Shown here: one piece after another, positions 44,046-55,166 of the stretch | How the letters are laid out: each line of letters begins with the position of its first letter | Position numbering within the stretch: the first letter of the stretch is position 1 | Assembly: GCA_036250225.1 (NCBI GenBank) | Contig: JAPZLL010000042.1 | Span: forward strand, 1 to 64,000 | Source: Cercophora sp. LCS_1 | Lineage: Eukaryota > Ascomycota > Sordariomycetes > Sordariales > Lasiosphaeriaceae | Length of the DNA: 64,000 nucleotides | Reading direction: 5' to 3' | The notes under the pieces: generated by a model | What the model saw: the letters and a program-made list of their open reading frames with translations, nothing else | What the model was told of the DNA's origin: nothing | The model's database searches: none | Translations under genes and position numbers: made by a program

Positions 44046-47000
44046 TACTATTATTATAGAAACAATCCTATATAAACCCAAATGCCCGGTTAGGCAGTAT
44101 TTCCCGGATTATAGAATTTTACCTGCTCTGCAGCTTTCTCCCCATATAAATCTCTTATACAATAAAATATTTTTCCTCATATAAGTCTTATACAATAAAG
44201 TTTTTTCCCCTATAAAAGTCTTATATAACAAAATATTAGATTTAAAAGCTCTCATCTTCCCACCTTTAGATACTGACTAACAAGTCGCACCCTGGCACTT
44301 CATCTTAAATATACCTACCTAATACAGCACCTCCACAAAAAGGTTGGCCCTAGCACTTCATCCCAAGCACGCCCACGCCCACCTAATACAGCACTTTTGT
44401 GGGAAGGTTAGCCCTAGCATTTCATCCCAAGCACACCACTTAGCACACCCGCCTAATACAGCACCTCTACAAAAAGATTGGCCCTAGCACTTTATCCCAA
44501 GTACGCCCATGTAATACAACACCTCTATTTTTTCATCCCCTGGTTTCCTTTCTTTTAAATCTTACCTCGTATAAAACCTACCTCATACAATAAGGTGCCT
44601 CCCTCTGCAAAAAAACCACATCCTCTCATTAGCAGAACTTTCCTTGTTTAAGAGCCTACCAGTTTATGGTTTTTACAGATTTTTTCTACCCTACAGTACA
44701 CCTACCTCAGCAAACCCAAACCCAATTACCTAATATTAACCAGCCCCCACCTCCTTCCTTCCATAATTCCATCTCAAGCAGCCCAATCTATTTCTCTACC
44801 TTTAGATTAAATTCTCTCCTTATACAATACCCACCCACCTCAGCAAACCCTGCCTCACACCAGCCTTTATTTACTGCTCTCTCAGCCCACAGGCTTTCCA
44901 AACCTCCCTCCTGCAACACTTTCAACCATCAACTCCCACTAGTAAATAACCCTTCTGTTTTGCCCAGTACATTCCTTAATAACCCAATGCCACTCAGTAA
45001 CCTAATACTCTTTCTCCCCTCCAACTGTCCTTAATAACCCAATGCCACTCAGCAACCTGGTGCTCTTTTTCTGTTTGTAGGCTTGCCATTTTCCTCACAC
45101 ATCACCCAGTTGCCCACCCCAGCAAACCCAGTATATACCTACTACAAAGTGGGAAGTAGTACTAACTGGCAGGCAGCAAATCTCAATTCTTTCATACAAC
45201 AAGATCCTCCTCGTACAACAGACATACACAGCAAATCTCAATTCTCTCATACAACAAGATCCTCCTTATACAACAAACATATACAGCAAATCTCAATCCT
45301 CCTCATACAACAGACACACACATATACACACTCACGGTTTGTCACACTGGTTTTCCCATACCTGGCGCCCACTGACCTTTGCAATCAGAACCCCCTCCCA
45401 CACTTACAATATCAGCCAATAATACCTATTAGCCCATAGACTTCATTAATACCAATAGCGCCATTAATTTTTCGGACGAGGTTTGGGAGGCCTAATTCCA
45501 CAATCAGACCAGCATTACCAATATAAAGGCTCGCTCGGCCGCAATTAAAGCCTTCGTATAAAAGAGGGTAAAGGTCAACAAAAAGTGGTAGTAGGAAAAC
45601 ATATCGACTTGGGACACCATTAATAGTTGCCCATATAAGGTGGAGGTACTATTTATTACTGCCATAGGCTCTCCAGTAGACACTCCTTATACCAAACTCT
45701 GTGCCAAAAACTCAACGAACGTAATACTTCTAGAGTATATTACCAATTCACTATACCAGAATGGATACTATACTAACTGCCGCGCCAGGGATTGGAAGAG
45801 CCAATGCAATCATAACACTCGGTTGCAAGGTATATAGCCGCCTCACTCTCGTACGACATAGCTAACAATTTTTCACAGAGGCCAAGGATTCAAAGGGCAA
45901 GGGTAAGGCAGCTCCCAAAGGTTCGGGTTCATCATCCACGGCTAAGGTAGACATTGAACTGGGCAGAGCGAGTGAGGGTAAAAGTGCCCAGCGTATAAAG
46001 GGCGGCCCTACAGGTATATTTTCCAGTTTGTTTTATCTATTGTACGACTTTAATTAATATAGTTCCAGTACTGCGCCCCAAATTTAATGTCCACACCAAA
46101 GGCTAAATATTGAAACTTCTGGACAAATATAATGCCGAGATTGCAAAGCGCGTACTATTGGATATGGAAACTGGTGAACCCGGCGATCGGCATAAGGACA
46201 ATATTACCATTGAGGAGTTGGAGTTCAGCTCGGGTTTGTGGGTTATCCACAATCCCACAATGCCCACACAGCCCAGGATGGTTGCGCCTATTGACAATAT
46301 CCAGATTTTAAACCTTTGTCGTATCCAAAAAGACAGTGGGAGCCAGCCGGGCACCCCCTCCAAACCAATGACTCTATCCAATTCGTCCAATAACCTATTG
46401 GGCTTAGGCTCAAAAGGCCGAGGTATATTTGTAACACCTCGTATAACTAAGTTACCAGAAACCCCTAGGTCAATAGCTAATAGTATCCTGTCCGCCAGTA
46501 TAGAAAGTCGGCTAGTGGCAGAGGAGGCTGCATTTAGGGAACAGGAGCGGCATTTCCAAGCCCTAACTAATGAGCGCAGCTAACGACTCCAGAGCCACCA
46601 CCGGAAAAAGGATAAGATGCAGCGGCATCGGGATAGTAAAAAGCCTAAGGGATGGAATGGTAGTGAGCCAATAGATGAGGATAAGTGAAAGTGTCACTGC
46701 TTTTTATATAATAGTTTTCCTTAATTGCTAGGCTTCGGTTCGATTTGCATTATATTAGAGTTCTACAGCTTTGAGTTTTACAGCTTTGAGTTTGGGGAGA
46801 TATAGTAGTGGAATCCTTATACGAGGCGAGATTGGGGATCCTGGGCTTACAGGACATATAAGAGCAGCCAGAATAACAAAGGTATTGGTTTTGTAATACA
46901 AATGTATATAAGTTTGTATTATATAATGCAAGGAGTTGTGAAATCCGTCAAGTCTCGTACAATGGCCTCTTGACTACTATATCTACTATATTGCTTTTAC

Positions 47001-47746
47001 CCTTATAAAATCTGTCAAGTCTCATACAATAGCCTCTTGACTGTCAAGTCTCGTACAAGGACACTACATTACTTTCATACTTGTAAAATATATCAAATAT
47101 TGTATAATGGCCCTTTAACTACTAAGTCTCTCGTACGAGGGTCAATCTGGCTGGGCATTACTGGGTATTGCTTGGCATATACACGTACTATATCCTTATC
47201 GATTAATCGCTGGGTATCGCTGGGCATTGCTTTGCATGTATATGTGCTATATCCTTATCGATTAATTGCTGGGTATCGCTGGGCGTTGCTTGGCATGTGC
47301 ACGTATTATATCCTTATCGATTAATCTGGCTGGACATCGCTGGGTATTGCTTGGCATGTGCACGTACTATATCCTTATCGATTAATCGCTGGGTATTGCT
47401 TGGCATATACACGTACCATATCCTTATCGATTAATCTGGCTGGGCATTACTAGGTATTGCTTGGCGTATATATGTGCCCTCCCCATCAAGACTTTGCCCT
47501 CAAGCATCAACATTATGCTGCATACCAACCCTTTGTTGTATGAGGCAGAGATTTCATGAGTGTAATCTCCAGAGAAAGCGCTTTTGATACATGTACTTTT
47601 TAGCAGTTTTGATCCAAATAAGTTCAATGAATCCTACTCACGAAAATCGCAATGAATCCTACCCCCTGTTTTTGAATGTGGCCCAAGCTTCCCCCACCCA
47701 TTTTCAATGAATCCTACTACAATTCATTGGAGAATAATGGTTAGGG
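44046..47746 (+). repeat. Dispersed repeat, copy B (long, RIP-like)
   Basis: Matches copy A (402-1872) at both ends but carries about 2 kb more in the middle (about 44937-46945). Where the copies align, nearly every difference is C-to-T or G-to-A in copy B, for example cctgacacag becoming cctaatacag, ggccctggcac becoming ggccctagcac, and ctcgtacgat becoming cttatacaat, with CpA/TpG turning to TpA. The 3' end has the same hairpin and TTAGGG. The minisatellite at 47147-47480 has about six units. Confidence 0.85.
45460..46690 (+). pseudogene. Coding remnant inside repeat copy B
   Basis: Several coherent frames are joined by intron-like sequences: SAINFSDEVWEA-stop-FHNQTS with KW-stop-stop-EN, then YKVEVLFITAIGSPVDTPYT, an intron near 45830-45880 (gtatatag ... 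ctaacaatttttcacag), a Lys/Ser-rich exon (KGKGKAAPKGSGSSS), a second intron, and 46110-46583 (KRVLLDMETGEPG, LEFSSGLWVIHNP, ESRLVAEEAAFREQERHF). Several stops are where C-to-T or G-to-A change of Gln or Trp codons would put them. It may be the element's own gene, but I do not recognise the family. Confidence 0.45.
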
Positions 47747-48086
47747 GCGTGATTACAAGCACCTTATACCAGCAGCGCCATTTGCTGGGTCGAAAAGAGG
47801 TACAACTCATCTTGAAGGGTCTCGGAGCGGCTACCTTTGATCTTGTGATGTACATGAATGAACAGATCTAGGGACCTTAGTTGCCTGCAAGTCGTCGAGC
47901 TCCTTCCGCGTTAGTAATCATTCGCTTTTGGTCTTGTTCATATGAGGGTGTGTTCTGAGATGATGCAAACACCCCATTCGCTCTATCCCCGCAACATTCC
48001 GCATCCAAGGGCCGCCAGGGTCATCAGTTGACAACGGCGTCCTGGAGGGTGGCACAGCTGAGCACGCACAGTAGGAGTAGAATAGA
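47747..48086. other. Spacer, no gene recognised
   Basis: Flank of repeat copy B. No motif in any frame. Confidence 0.4.
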
Positions 48087-48600
48087 GGACGAACCTCGTC
48101 TCGGCCAACAAGTCGACGAGAGATTCCGGCAAGCGGGAATCTGTCAGGGAGAAAGCTCGCGTTTCGAAGCCGTCAGGTTGCAGCTCCATGGCGGCAATCC
48201 TCTTTGATGGCGAGCGACACCCGGACTGGTCCGACTCCCGAGACGAGCGTGAGCTCGAGGGGCTGCAGAAGAAGACGGCTTGGTCAGTCAGACTCTTCCT
48301 GCGAAACCTGCCGATTGCCTTGGCGTCTCGTTTTCATCTTCATCTCCGTTTTGGTCTTCATCTTCGTACCCCTCACCATCGATGTCTATCCCGTTCAGTG
48401 TGAGTATGTGTGTCTGTGTGAACGATAGGTCGAACCCGAAGCGGCGAGCGCGAGATGGAAGCGGAGGAGGGTAGTTAGTTGCCACGCGAAGGATGCAACG
48501 CGACGAAAGATGGAAGGTGATCAAAACCATCTTCTGATGACTGGCGCGCAGGGCTGAGAGACAATCTTAGGTATCTCCGTCTTGGTCTTCATCTTCGTAC
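48087..48600 (-). pseudogene. PDDEXK_12-type N-terminal fragment, second copy
   Basis: Paralogous to the N-terminal exon of the 6037-7779 pseudogene: SPSKRIAAMELQPDGFETRA, RLPESLVDLLAE, and upstream an acidic frame DGEGYEDEDQNGDEDENETP matching the low-complexity part of the first copy in a shifted frame. The same intron start (gaggttcgt...ctattcta) follows, but about 42 nt of exon are missing. The nuclease core is absent. Confidence 0.65.
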
Positions 48601-48617
48601 TCGTCGCCGTCGTTGTA

Positions 48618-49487
48618 CTATCGCGAACGAGTTACACTGATCCTCGCAATTAGCTTGAAAGATGCGAGATAGCTTACAGACCACAACTCCTTGAAGTTAG
48701 CGTAGCCGGAGAGTTCATAAAGGATAACCGTACCTGCTATTCCAGTGAACACAATCAAGGCTTTCCCTCGATGGGCGCGGAGCGAGCCGCAGACGAGATT
48801 TGCAATGTTGAGCGTGAAGCCAGCCCCCCTCATGCATTTATATTGTGTCCTTGATCTCTCCGGCTCACCGGAGCGCCTGCGGCGGTTGGGGTTCCAAGCA
48901 TAGTAGTCGAGACACGATGCTAGGAATCCGAGGAGACCGGCTAGGATCTGGGTATTCTTTCGCACACCACCTTCTCTGTTGCGCAGCTCTTCGCTTAGCG
49001 CGACACCCTCATCATTATCCCCCTCATGCCGTGCCAAGCACTCTCTCAGAATCTCGCCCAAGCTCGATTGACCACAAGACCCATCGGCGCCGATTGCGAT
49101 CTTCATCCCTCTGTTGATGTGCTTGACGGTTGAATCCACAACCTTCTCCGGCTCCGCCGCTTCCCTGCTTTCACTCCTCTGTCTCTTGCTGCCGCGGTCC
49201 GGTGCCTCATCGTTGCCTTCGCCGTCGCTCCTCTGTCTCTTGCTGCTGCGGTCTTGGATATCGGCAGCTTGCGGTTCGGAGCTGGGCACGACTGGCACTG
49301 GAGAGGGGGAACCGGGCACGCCCGGGCTTGGTGGAGGTGTGAGGAGTGCTTTGAAGCTTCTGGAAGCCCGAGTCCAGCAGTCGTCGTCGGGTTCGTCGTA
49401 TGGGGGTTTCTCGGTTTCCCTGGTCCCGGTTAGCTTTGACTTGCTGCTAGTCTTTTCACAATTGATTACCTTCCGCCTTCGACCCAT
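48618..49487 (-). CDS. Orphan protein with basic/acidic disordered head
   Basis: 289 aa, no stops, single exon. The first 120 residues are polar with two RGSKRQRS/SSKRQRSDGEG repeats that look like nuclear signals; the middle has MKIAIGADGSCGQSS; and residues about 245-262 (ALIVFTGIAGTVILYEL) form one hydrophobic segment. The stop lies next to the low-complexity DGDEYEDEDQ remnant of the PDDEXK-type fragment. The family is unknown. It could also be a decayed gene whose frame happens to be open. Confidence 0.4.
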   Translation of the reverse strand: MGRRRKVINCEKTSSKSKLTGTRETEKPPYDEPDDDCWTRASRSFKALLTPPPSPGVPGSPSPVPVVPSSEPQAADIQDRSSKRQRSDGEGNDEAPDRGSKRQRSESREAAEPEKVVDSTVKHINRGMKIAIGADGSCGQSSLGEILRECLARHEGDNDEGVALSEELRNREGGVRKNTQILAGLLGFLASCLDYYAWNPNRRRRSGEPERSRTQYKCMRGAGFTLNIANLVCGSLRAHRGKALIVFTGIAGTVILYELSGYANFKELWSVSYLASFKLIARISVTRSR

Positions 49488-51364
49488 TGCCCCGAACCGA
49501 AAATAACAGATCGGAAATCACTGGTGATTCGGGCTTCTCTGCAGCACAGAGAGTGCTTCACTCGGCATCGCCAAAAGGCTTTTTCTTCTCGGGAAAGTGG
49601 AATTTCAGACTGCAGATCTCGACCGTGGCCCAAAGCTTCCCGATCTGCTAGATGAAGCGGGTAAACAAGTGATTGTTATCCCAAAACTGGACATAATTAC
49701 GGAACTTTTGACGCCTTTTCTCCGTGTTGTCTTGCATGACTGCCGGAGGCTCTGGGACTGGTCAGCCGGGCTTTCCCCAATGGTTGAGAATCTGGACTGA
49801 AAGTTTGTCCCGGGGGGCTGATCTCTGCGGATCAGGCGTGGCGTAGCGCCTGTACAGAAGAGGCTAGCCACGAAGGACTCGGGGGCCCTTCTGTGGGTAG
49901 GCTTGCACCCCCCTCCCCCGCCCCCCAACACCTTTTCGTCGAAGTGCATCAATCTAGCCCAATATAACAGCTCTCGATCTTGCTTGTTTCGGACCGCACG
50001 AACCCGTCGTGCGCGGAATGAAGTGTCTCAGCCCTCCTTCCTGGTCTTTTCCAACCATCTTGCGGCCGCTGGGTCAATATCACATTTCCGTTGAAAAGCG
50101 AAATGACGCGTCTTGGTCCCTGCCCTTGGCTGCTATTTTGGGTGTTCCCAGGTAGCAATGGGTTCTCCGAGGTTTCTCTGTCCTGCGCGGGTGACAGCCA
50201 ATGGCCGGTCCTCGGGTTGCATCTGGTGAGTCCGTGACGCCGACGTGGTTCGGGGCACCTCGCACGCAGGCATAACATGTATATCGGTTGGTCGCCTGTT
50301 ATGGCTGGTTTGCGAACCGGGCAACTCCAGCACCGTCTTCCTCCGTCCGCCCCGCTGATCAGCCTTAACATGCTTTACCCGAGAGGCTGTTTGCTTGGGT
50401 ACACTAGCACTCATCGGCCATCATCACACCCTACAGGTCAAGAGATGTGGCGTCCAACGTCTCCATCGCCGCGCGAATGTGCAGTTGCCTTGTTCCCCCC
50501 TGCCTGGGGAGGATCGTGTCTGCATGTGCCGGTGTGAACAAGGCGGCAGGGCAGGCGGCAACTTGCGATGTTTTGGGCGGTGAAGGGGAGTGGCTGGACA
50601 AGGTAGGGCTCGCTGCAACAACAAGATATTTAAGCAGCAGTGAGCAGACCTCGAGAAGGTTGCTCGATGACAAACTGAGCTCATTACATTGGACGTGTCG
50701 TTGATCTTGACGAACATTATGGCTCCCACTCGTGCTTGTCTTGCAGCTACAATAATTTTTTCCGCTCCTTTCTTTTCGAGTGCTGGAGAATCGTACATCC
50801 ACCCGGATGGTACAATCTCTGAAGTATGTTTTTGGATTGCCCCGGGTGTTCTGTTTCTTTTCCTCATCCCTTTCGTATGGCGGGATCTCGGATCGGCGCC
50901 GGCCAGTGACCCGGCAGAGACTGAGGACACCGAAGCCAAGGTTCGGGTTCCCCTTTTTTTTCTTCTTTTTTTCACTCCATCCCCTTCTAGGTGAAAGATG
51001 CCGAACATGGTCAGATTTTTAGCTCGGCTCCAACAGTGGTGAACTGACCTCGTGATGGTAGATTCTGTCGACGCCACCACCCATACCCACCCTTCCCCAC
51101 GCGGTCTAGGCTCACCAGGGGTTTCCCGTCTCATCACCGCCACCGGAGCCGGTGGATCTCGGAGTTGGGCTTCCGGAGACAGCCCTTGAACCGAGGCCAA
51201 GGGAATATTTGTATCCTCTCGCCCCCGCTGGTTGCCATGGTTCATGGGATCCCCTTCTCGAGATCAAGGAATTCGGATTCCGCCCCTTGGCTTACCGTTT
51301 GCATTTATCTTCGGCATCTCGTTATCTTGTATCTCTGGTTTTCTGAGTTTTCTTTGTGGGTGAG
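49488..51364. other. No secure gene; possible upstream exons
   Basis: From the ATG at 50719 a frame begins with a signal-peptide-like segment (ACLAATIIFSAPFFSSAGES) and a second hydrophobic stretch (FWIAPGVLFLFLIPFVW) and reaches a GT at 50941 followed by a pyrimidine tract and ttctag at 50992. It may be a first exon of the following membrane gene, but later frames carry stops and I could not join them in phase. The rest is featureless. Confidence 0.35.
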
Positions 51365-53505
51365 ATGTTGACCGAGGTGCAGCGGACACTCTCGGGTGTT
51401 CTCGACAGCGTGTCTTCATGGTGCCGTGGGCAGTGGGCGAAAACTTACATTGTATGGGCATTTTCTGTTTTGAGCTGTGTGGTTGCCCTCGCTCTGATAT
51501 TGGTTTCGTTTCTGCACGAGTACGTTAGTCGCCTACGTGACGGCGATTTCAGCGACGTTTGGGCCCTCGCTCTTACTCCTGTCGGTGTTTGCATTATCCA
51601 TGTACTCCAAATTCTCTTCGCCCCGCCTGGAGTCCCTGTCTTTTCCTTCGGGAGGTGGAAAATTTCATTCCTAACTTTAGTACTTTTCTCTTTCGCATAC
51701 GCAAACTATCTTCTTATTGCTTTGTTCGCACAATATGGCGGGGATGGACTTCGCTTGGCGTCGAAGATGGTCTGCGCTTGTCACGCAGTTCTTATTGAGG
51801 TAAGTTCCTGCCTTCTCCTTTGAACATCTGGTTAACAATGCCGCAGAACGCCCTCAATGGTTGGGTCTTACTCGAGGCACTTGAGATGGGGCTCCAGGTG
51901 CCTCGCTCCATTCTCTCCCTTGGGTGGTCAATCCAGGGTTTTCTGGCTACTCTCCTCTTCACTATCGGTCGTTGGCACGATTTGGTCAGTGAATATATGT
52001 GGCTCACACTCGCCATATCCCATTTCATGTTCCTCTGCACTACCTTCGTCTACCACAGGCTACTTAGGAGGGGTCGGCTGGTGCTTTGGATGTTTTGTTA
52101 CGGCGTCCTGCTGGCGTTCGCATTGGAGCCGTGCCGGCGCCCGGCAGACACTGCGAGGCACCCGGGAGTGGTGTATCAGCAAGTGTTGGGCACCGTCGTG
52201 ATTTCAGGGATTATCGGAGTTTGGCGTTTGACTCGCGCGTACCTGACAAGGCGCACGAACCTGCCATCGAGGAACCTGCCACCGACGAACCTGTCATCGA
52301 CGAACCTGTCATCGACGAACCTGTCATCGGCGAACCTGTCATCGGCGAACCTGCCATCGACGAACCTGCCATCGATGAACCTGTCCTCAACGAGCCTGTC
52401 TTCAACGAGCCTGTCTTCAACGAGCCTGTCACCTGGAGCAGATAGCCGAGGATTTCGGGATGGGAGAGAGGATTCTAGTTATAGGGAGTCCATGTGAGCT
52501 TCAAAACCCTTTAGTTTTAGCGGTCCTAAGCTAACTTGGTTTGCAGATTCCCTATTGACGAGAGGGCTCGACAACACATGGACTTTATGTACGTGGGGTG
52601 TTGCGGCGACCATTTCGGCGTATATCTAACAGAGTGCAGGCATCCGTTTTACGTTTCTCTTAGTGGGCGTTTTACGGCTCCCCTCCTCAGCCGGTTGCCG
52701 ACCTCCATCCTGGACGTTGGGACTAGCACTAGAATCTAGGCAATGTGAGTACGGCGCACCGCAAGATAACTGTGCATTGTTGACCGACGGATGTAGTGAG
52801 ATGGCTCGGATGTTTCCGGGCGCGGAGATAGACGCGACGGACATTGCTATGATTCAGCCACCATGTTCTGTCAATGTATACCTGGATGATGCTAACGACG
52901 AGTGGACGTGGTCTGGTGGCCATTTCGACTACGTTCATCTCCGGGGTCTTGCTGGATGCATCGAAGATTGGCCTGCCATATTCTCCCAAGCACGTGTGTG
53001 CATGCGGCCTGGTGCGTATGTTGAGTTCTGCGACCTGTCTTTACGGGTTGTGGGTCAACTCGGCGGGGACGTTTCCAACAATATCTGGACCAAGTGTTTC
53101 GATTTTGTTCGTCGCATAGCGAGTGACGAGGGTCGAGCGCTTGACATTGTTGAGCCTGGGCGGTGCGAATCCTCGATGCGAGTGGCGGGTTTCCGTATCA
53201 TCTATCGCAAGAGGGAGCTAGTTCCTGTAGGGGACTGGCACCTAACGTGCAAGGTAGGAAACACCCCCCTGCCCCGACTCCTGGAGATCATCAATCTTTA
53301 TATCAACTATGCTCGTCGGGGGGGTGTACAGCCCCCTTTCGATCAGTCAACGTTGGGAGCGGCGCTTGAGCAGGCGTCTCACGGAATCTCCATCGAAGTG
53401 TAAGTCAGCTTTTGTTCCTTTCAAGTTGGTTTGACGCTAATCTGATCGTTTTGGTCTAGTGTAAGGGTTGTGGGACAGAAGCCTGAATCACGGGATTCGG
53501 ACTGA
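51365..53505 (+). pseudogene. Membrane region joined to LaeA-like methyltransferase, one stop
   Basis: Five exons (51365-51799, 51847-52493, 52547-52744, 52797-53399, 53460-53505) with GT-AG introns of 47-60 nt keep one frame for 643 codons, broken only by TAG at 52737-52739. Residues 1-290 contain about seven hydrophobic helices (for example YIVWAFSVLSCVVALALILV). Then comes a 12-unit NLSST-type repeat, and from about residue 350 a class I SAM methyltransferase: SYRES then FPIDERARQHMDFMY, motif I ILDVGTSTRI-stop, FPGAEIDATDIAMIQP, WSGGHFDYVHLRGL and MRPGAYVEFCDLS. Motif I is normally GTGTGIW; all three departures (TGG in place of GGC-type codons reading Ser, Arg and stop) fit TpG-to-TpA change. 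Two separate genes remain possible, with the methyltransferase starting inside the repeats. Confidence 0.6.
52257..52436 (+). repeat. 12-unit, 15-bp coding minisatellite
   Basis: Consensus gaacctgtcatcgac, twelve units in a row with the last four drifting to gagcctgtcttcaac. In the frame that links the membrane and methyltransferase parts it encodes NLSST-like pentamers; in another frame EPVID-like acidic pentamers. Confidence 0.9.
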
Positions 53506-53945
53506 GCGCGGGATAGACGGCCTGGGGCCCGGCGGCCAGTCTCGCCGGATGGCGTCTGGCAAAGATACTACGCCAGGTTTGCTTGAAAGTGACTGGTAGA
53601 TATCCTCATTTGAAACGAACTTTGTAATACATTGTCTATCCTTGGGGCAGAGCCAAGTGACCTGCGATACATGGTGAGCTTGCAGCTGACTCTATCGAGC
53701 TCCGCGTGGCCCCTGCCTCTCACGAGAAAAAGATCGAGTTGTCCAGTGTCCCCACCTTATCACCGCACTTGGTTTTCCCGTCCACCCCACGTTTTCCAGT
53801 CGGTTCCCCCCTTGCGTCCTCTGAGCTGGGACCTGAATTGGCAGAGCTGCCCTCCTCTGACGACGTGGCCACATTGGTCTCGACCTCGCCAGCTGTCTTC
53901 AAGCGAGCCCCTCCTGCAACTGGAAACCCGGCGTTACATTTTGCC

Positions 53946-54180
53946 ATGTCGAAATCCAACATCCTGGTATACGTCCTCCGACGGGACCTCCGTGTTGCCG
54001 ACAACCCCATCCTCCACCATCTTGCTTCCAATAACCATGGCTTCACCCACATACTGCCCATCTACGTCTTCCAGGCCCACCAGGTCGAGGTCTCGGGCTT
54101 CCTCGTCAACGGAGCAAAATCACCCTACCCGGAGGCACGCAGCCGAGTCGGCAGGTACTGGAGATGTGGGCCCCGCCACT
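53946..54180 (+). pseudogene. Truncated CRY-DASH (cryptochrome/photolyase)
   Basis: From the ATG at 53946 the frame gives VYVLRRDLRVADNPILHHLA, THILPIYVF, EVSGFLVNGAKSPYPEARS and VGRYWRCGP, which is the start of the N-terminal alpha/beta domain of DASH cryptochromes. Similarity ends near 54180 and the frame stops at 54221. FAD-binding and antenna regions are absent. The open frame extends upstream to 53706 with no recognised content. Only about 80 of the usual 600 or more residues remain, so it is non-functional. Confidence 0.75.
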
Positions 54181-54434
54181 GTGGGAGTGGCAAAACCAAC
54201 TACCGACATGGTTGCTCCTGAACACGGGACCCAACCAGATCGTCCAATCTTATCTATATATTCTCGTTCTCCCCGCATGTGCTCTTCTTGCTTTCCACCT
54301 TTCACCATCGTCCAGGTAAACCAATCGCTCCCCAGCAGCAATGTGCGATTATACCCAGGTATGTGTTGAATCCCGGCCATCTTGCATAGCTGACCGTGAG
54401 CAGCGAAAGTCAATATAAAAGTGCTAAAGTAGCT

Positions 54435-54750
54435 TTTTATTGATTGCTAAAACCTTATTATACAGTCTTAGCACTATTTATCTACAGCACACACCACCCC
54501 CATCAAAATTCCAGTTCTTAATTACAATATAATATTAAATATAATTAATTAGTTGTACAAATTAGATATTTCTTATGTGAATACACTATATAAAGCACAT
54601 TTGATACATTTTGCTTGTATCAAATTTGGAGCATATTTCCTCAAAGAACTCTACTACAAAGTTTTTAATGAACTCTATCCCCTGCTTTAACAAGTTGCCC
54701 AAGCTCCCCCACACATTTTCAATAAACTCTACTACAATTCTTCGGAGAAT
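54435..54750 (+). repeat. Diverged 3' end of the hairpin repeat family (copy C)
   Basis: AT-rich. Its last 110 bp follow the ends of copies A and B: ttgatacatt, aatgaactctatcccctg, caagttgcccaagctccccc, cattttcaataaactctac, tacaattcttcggagaatag. The TTAGGG end is replaced by ggggatagggg repeats. It lies just after the truncated CRY-DASH. Confidence 0.6.
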
Positions 54751-55166
54751 AGGGGATAGGGGATAGGGATTGTGTGAACAGCTGCGGCGGACTGATCGGC
54801 TGCAACGAGATCTTGATGCGGCAGAAAACGCACTTTTGCAAGCAATTTCCGCTCCCAGCAGTGGGGAAATTGTAATGGTCTCAGTGGTCGTTGCGATGAA
54901 CTACGCGACGAGCTGAGCGCAGTACAAAGAAAGATGCAGAAAGAGAAGATCCAGTCACAGCTGAAAGCGATGGGGAGGTGTGTTCTTGGATTTGAGTGGC
55001 TGCGGGTTGCTGAAGGGTGGAGGTGTGCTGGGGGGAGTCGTTATGTATCCGAGCAGGATTTGATCGCGCGGACGTGATTGCGTTGTGCCAATCACGGATT
55101 GAATTTAATCTTTACCTAGGTATGTAGGAACCTGATGATAGGAAAACTAGACTAGCAAGACATCCC
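54751..55166. other. No gene recognised
   Basis: A short helical frame (LRRTDRLQRDLDAAENALLQ) near 54785-54850 ends at a stop. It may be a scrap of a coiled-coil gene. Confidence 0.35.

Noticed and set aside
50424..51245. 273-aa minus-strand frame
   Set aside because: No motif, low-complexity composition, and it opposes a plausible plus-strand signal-peptide frame; not supported.
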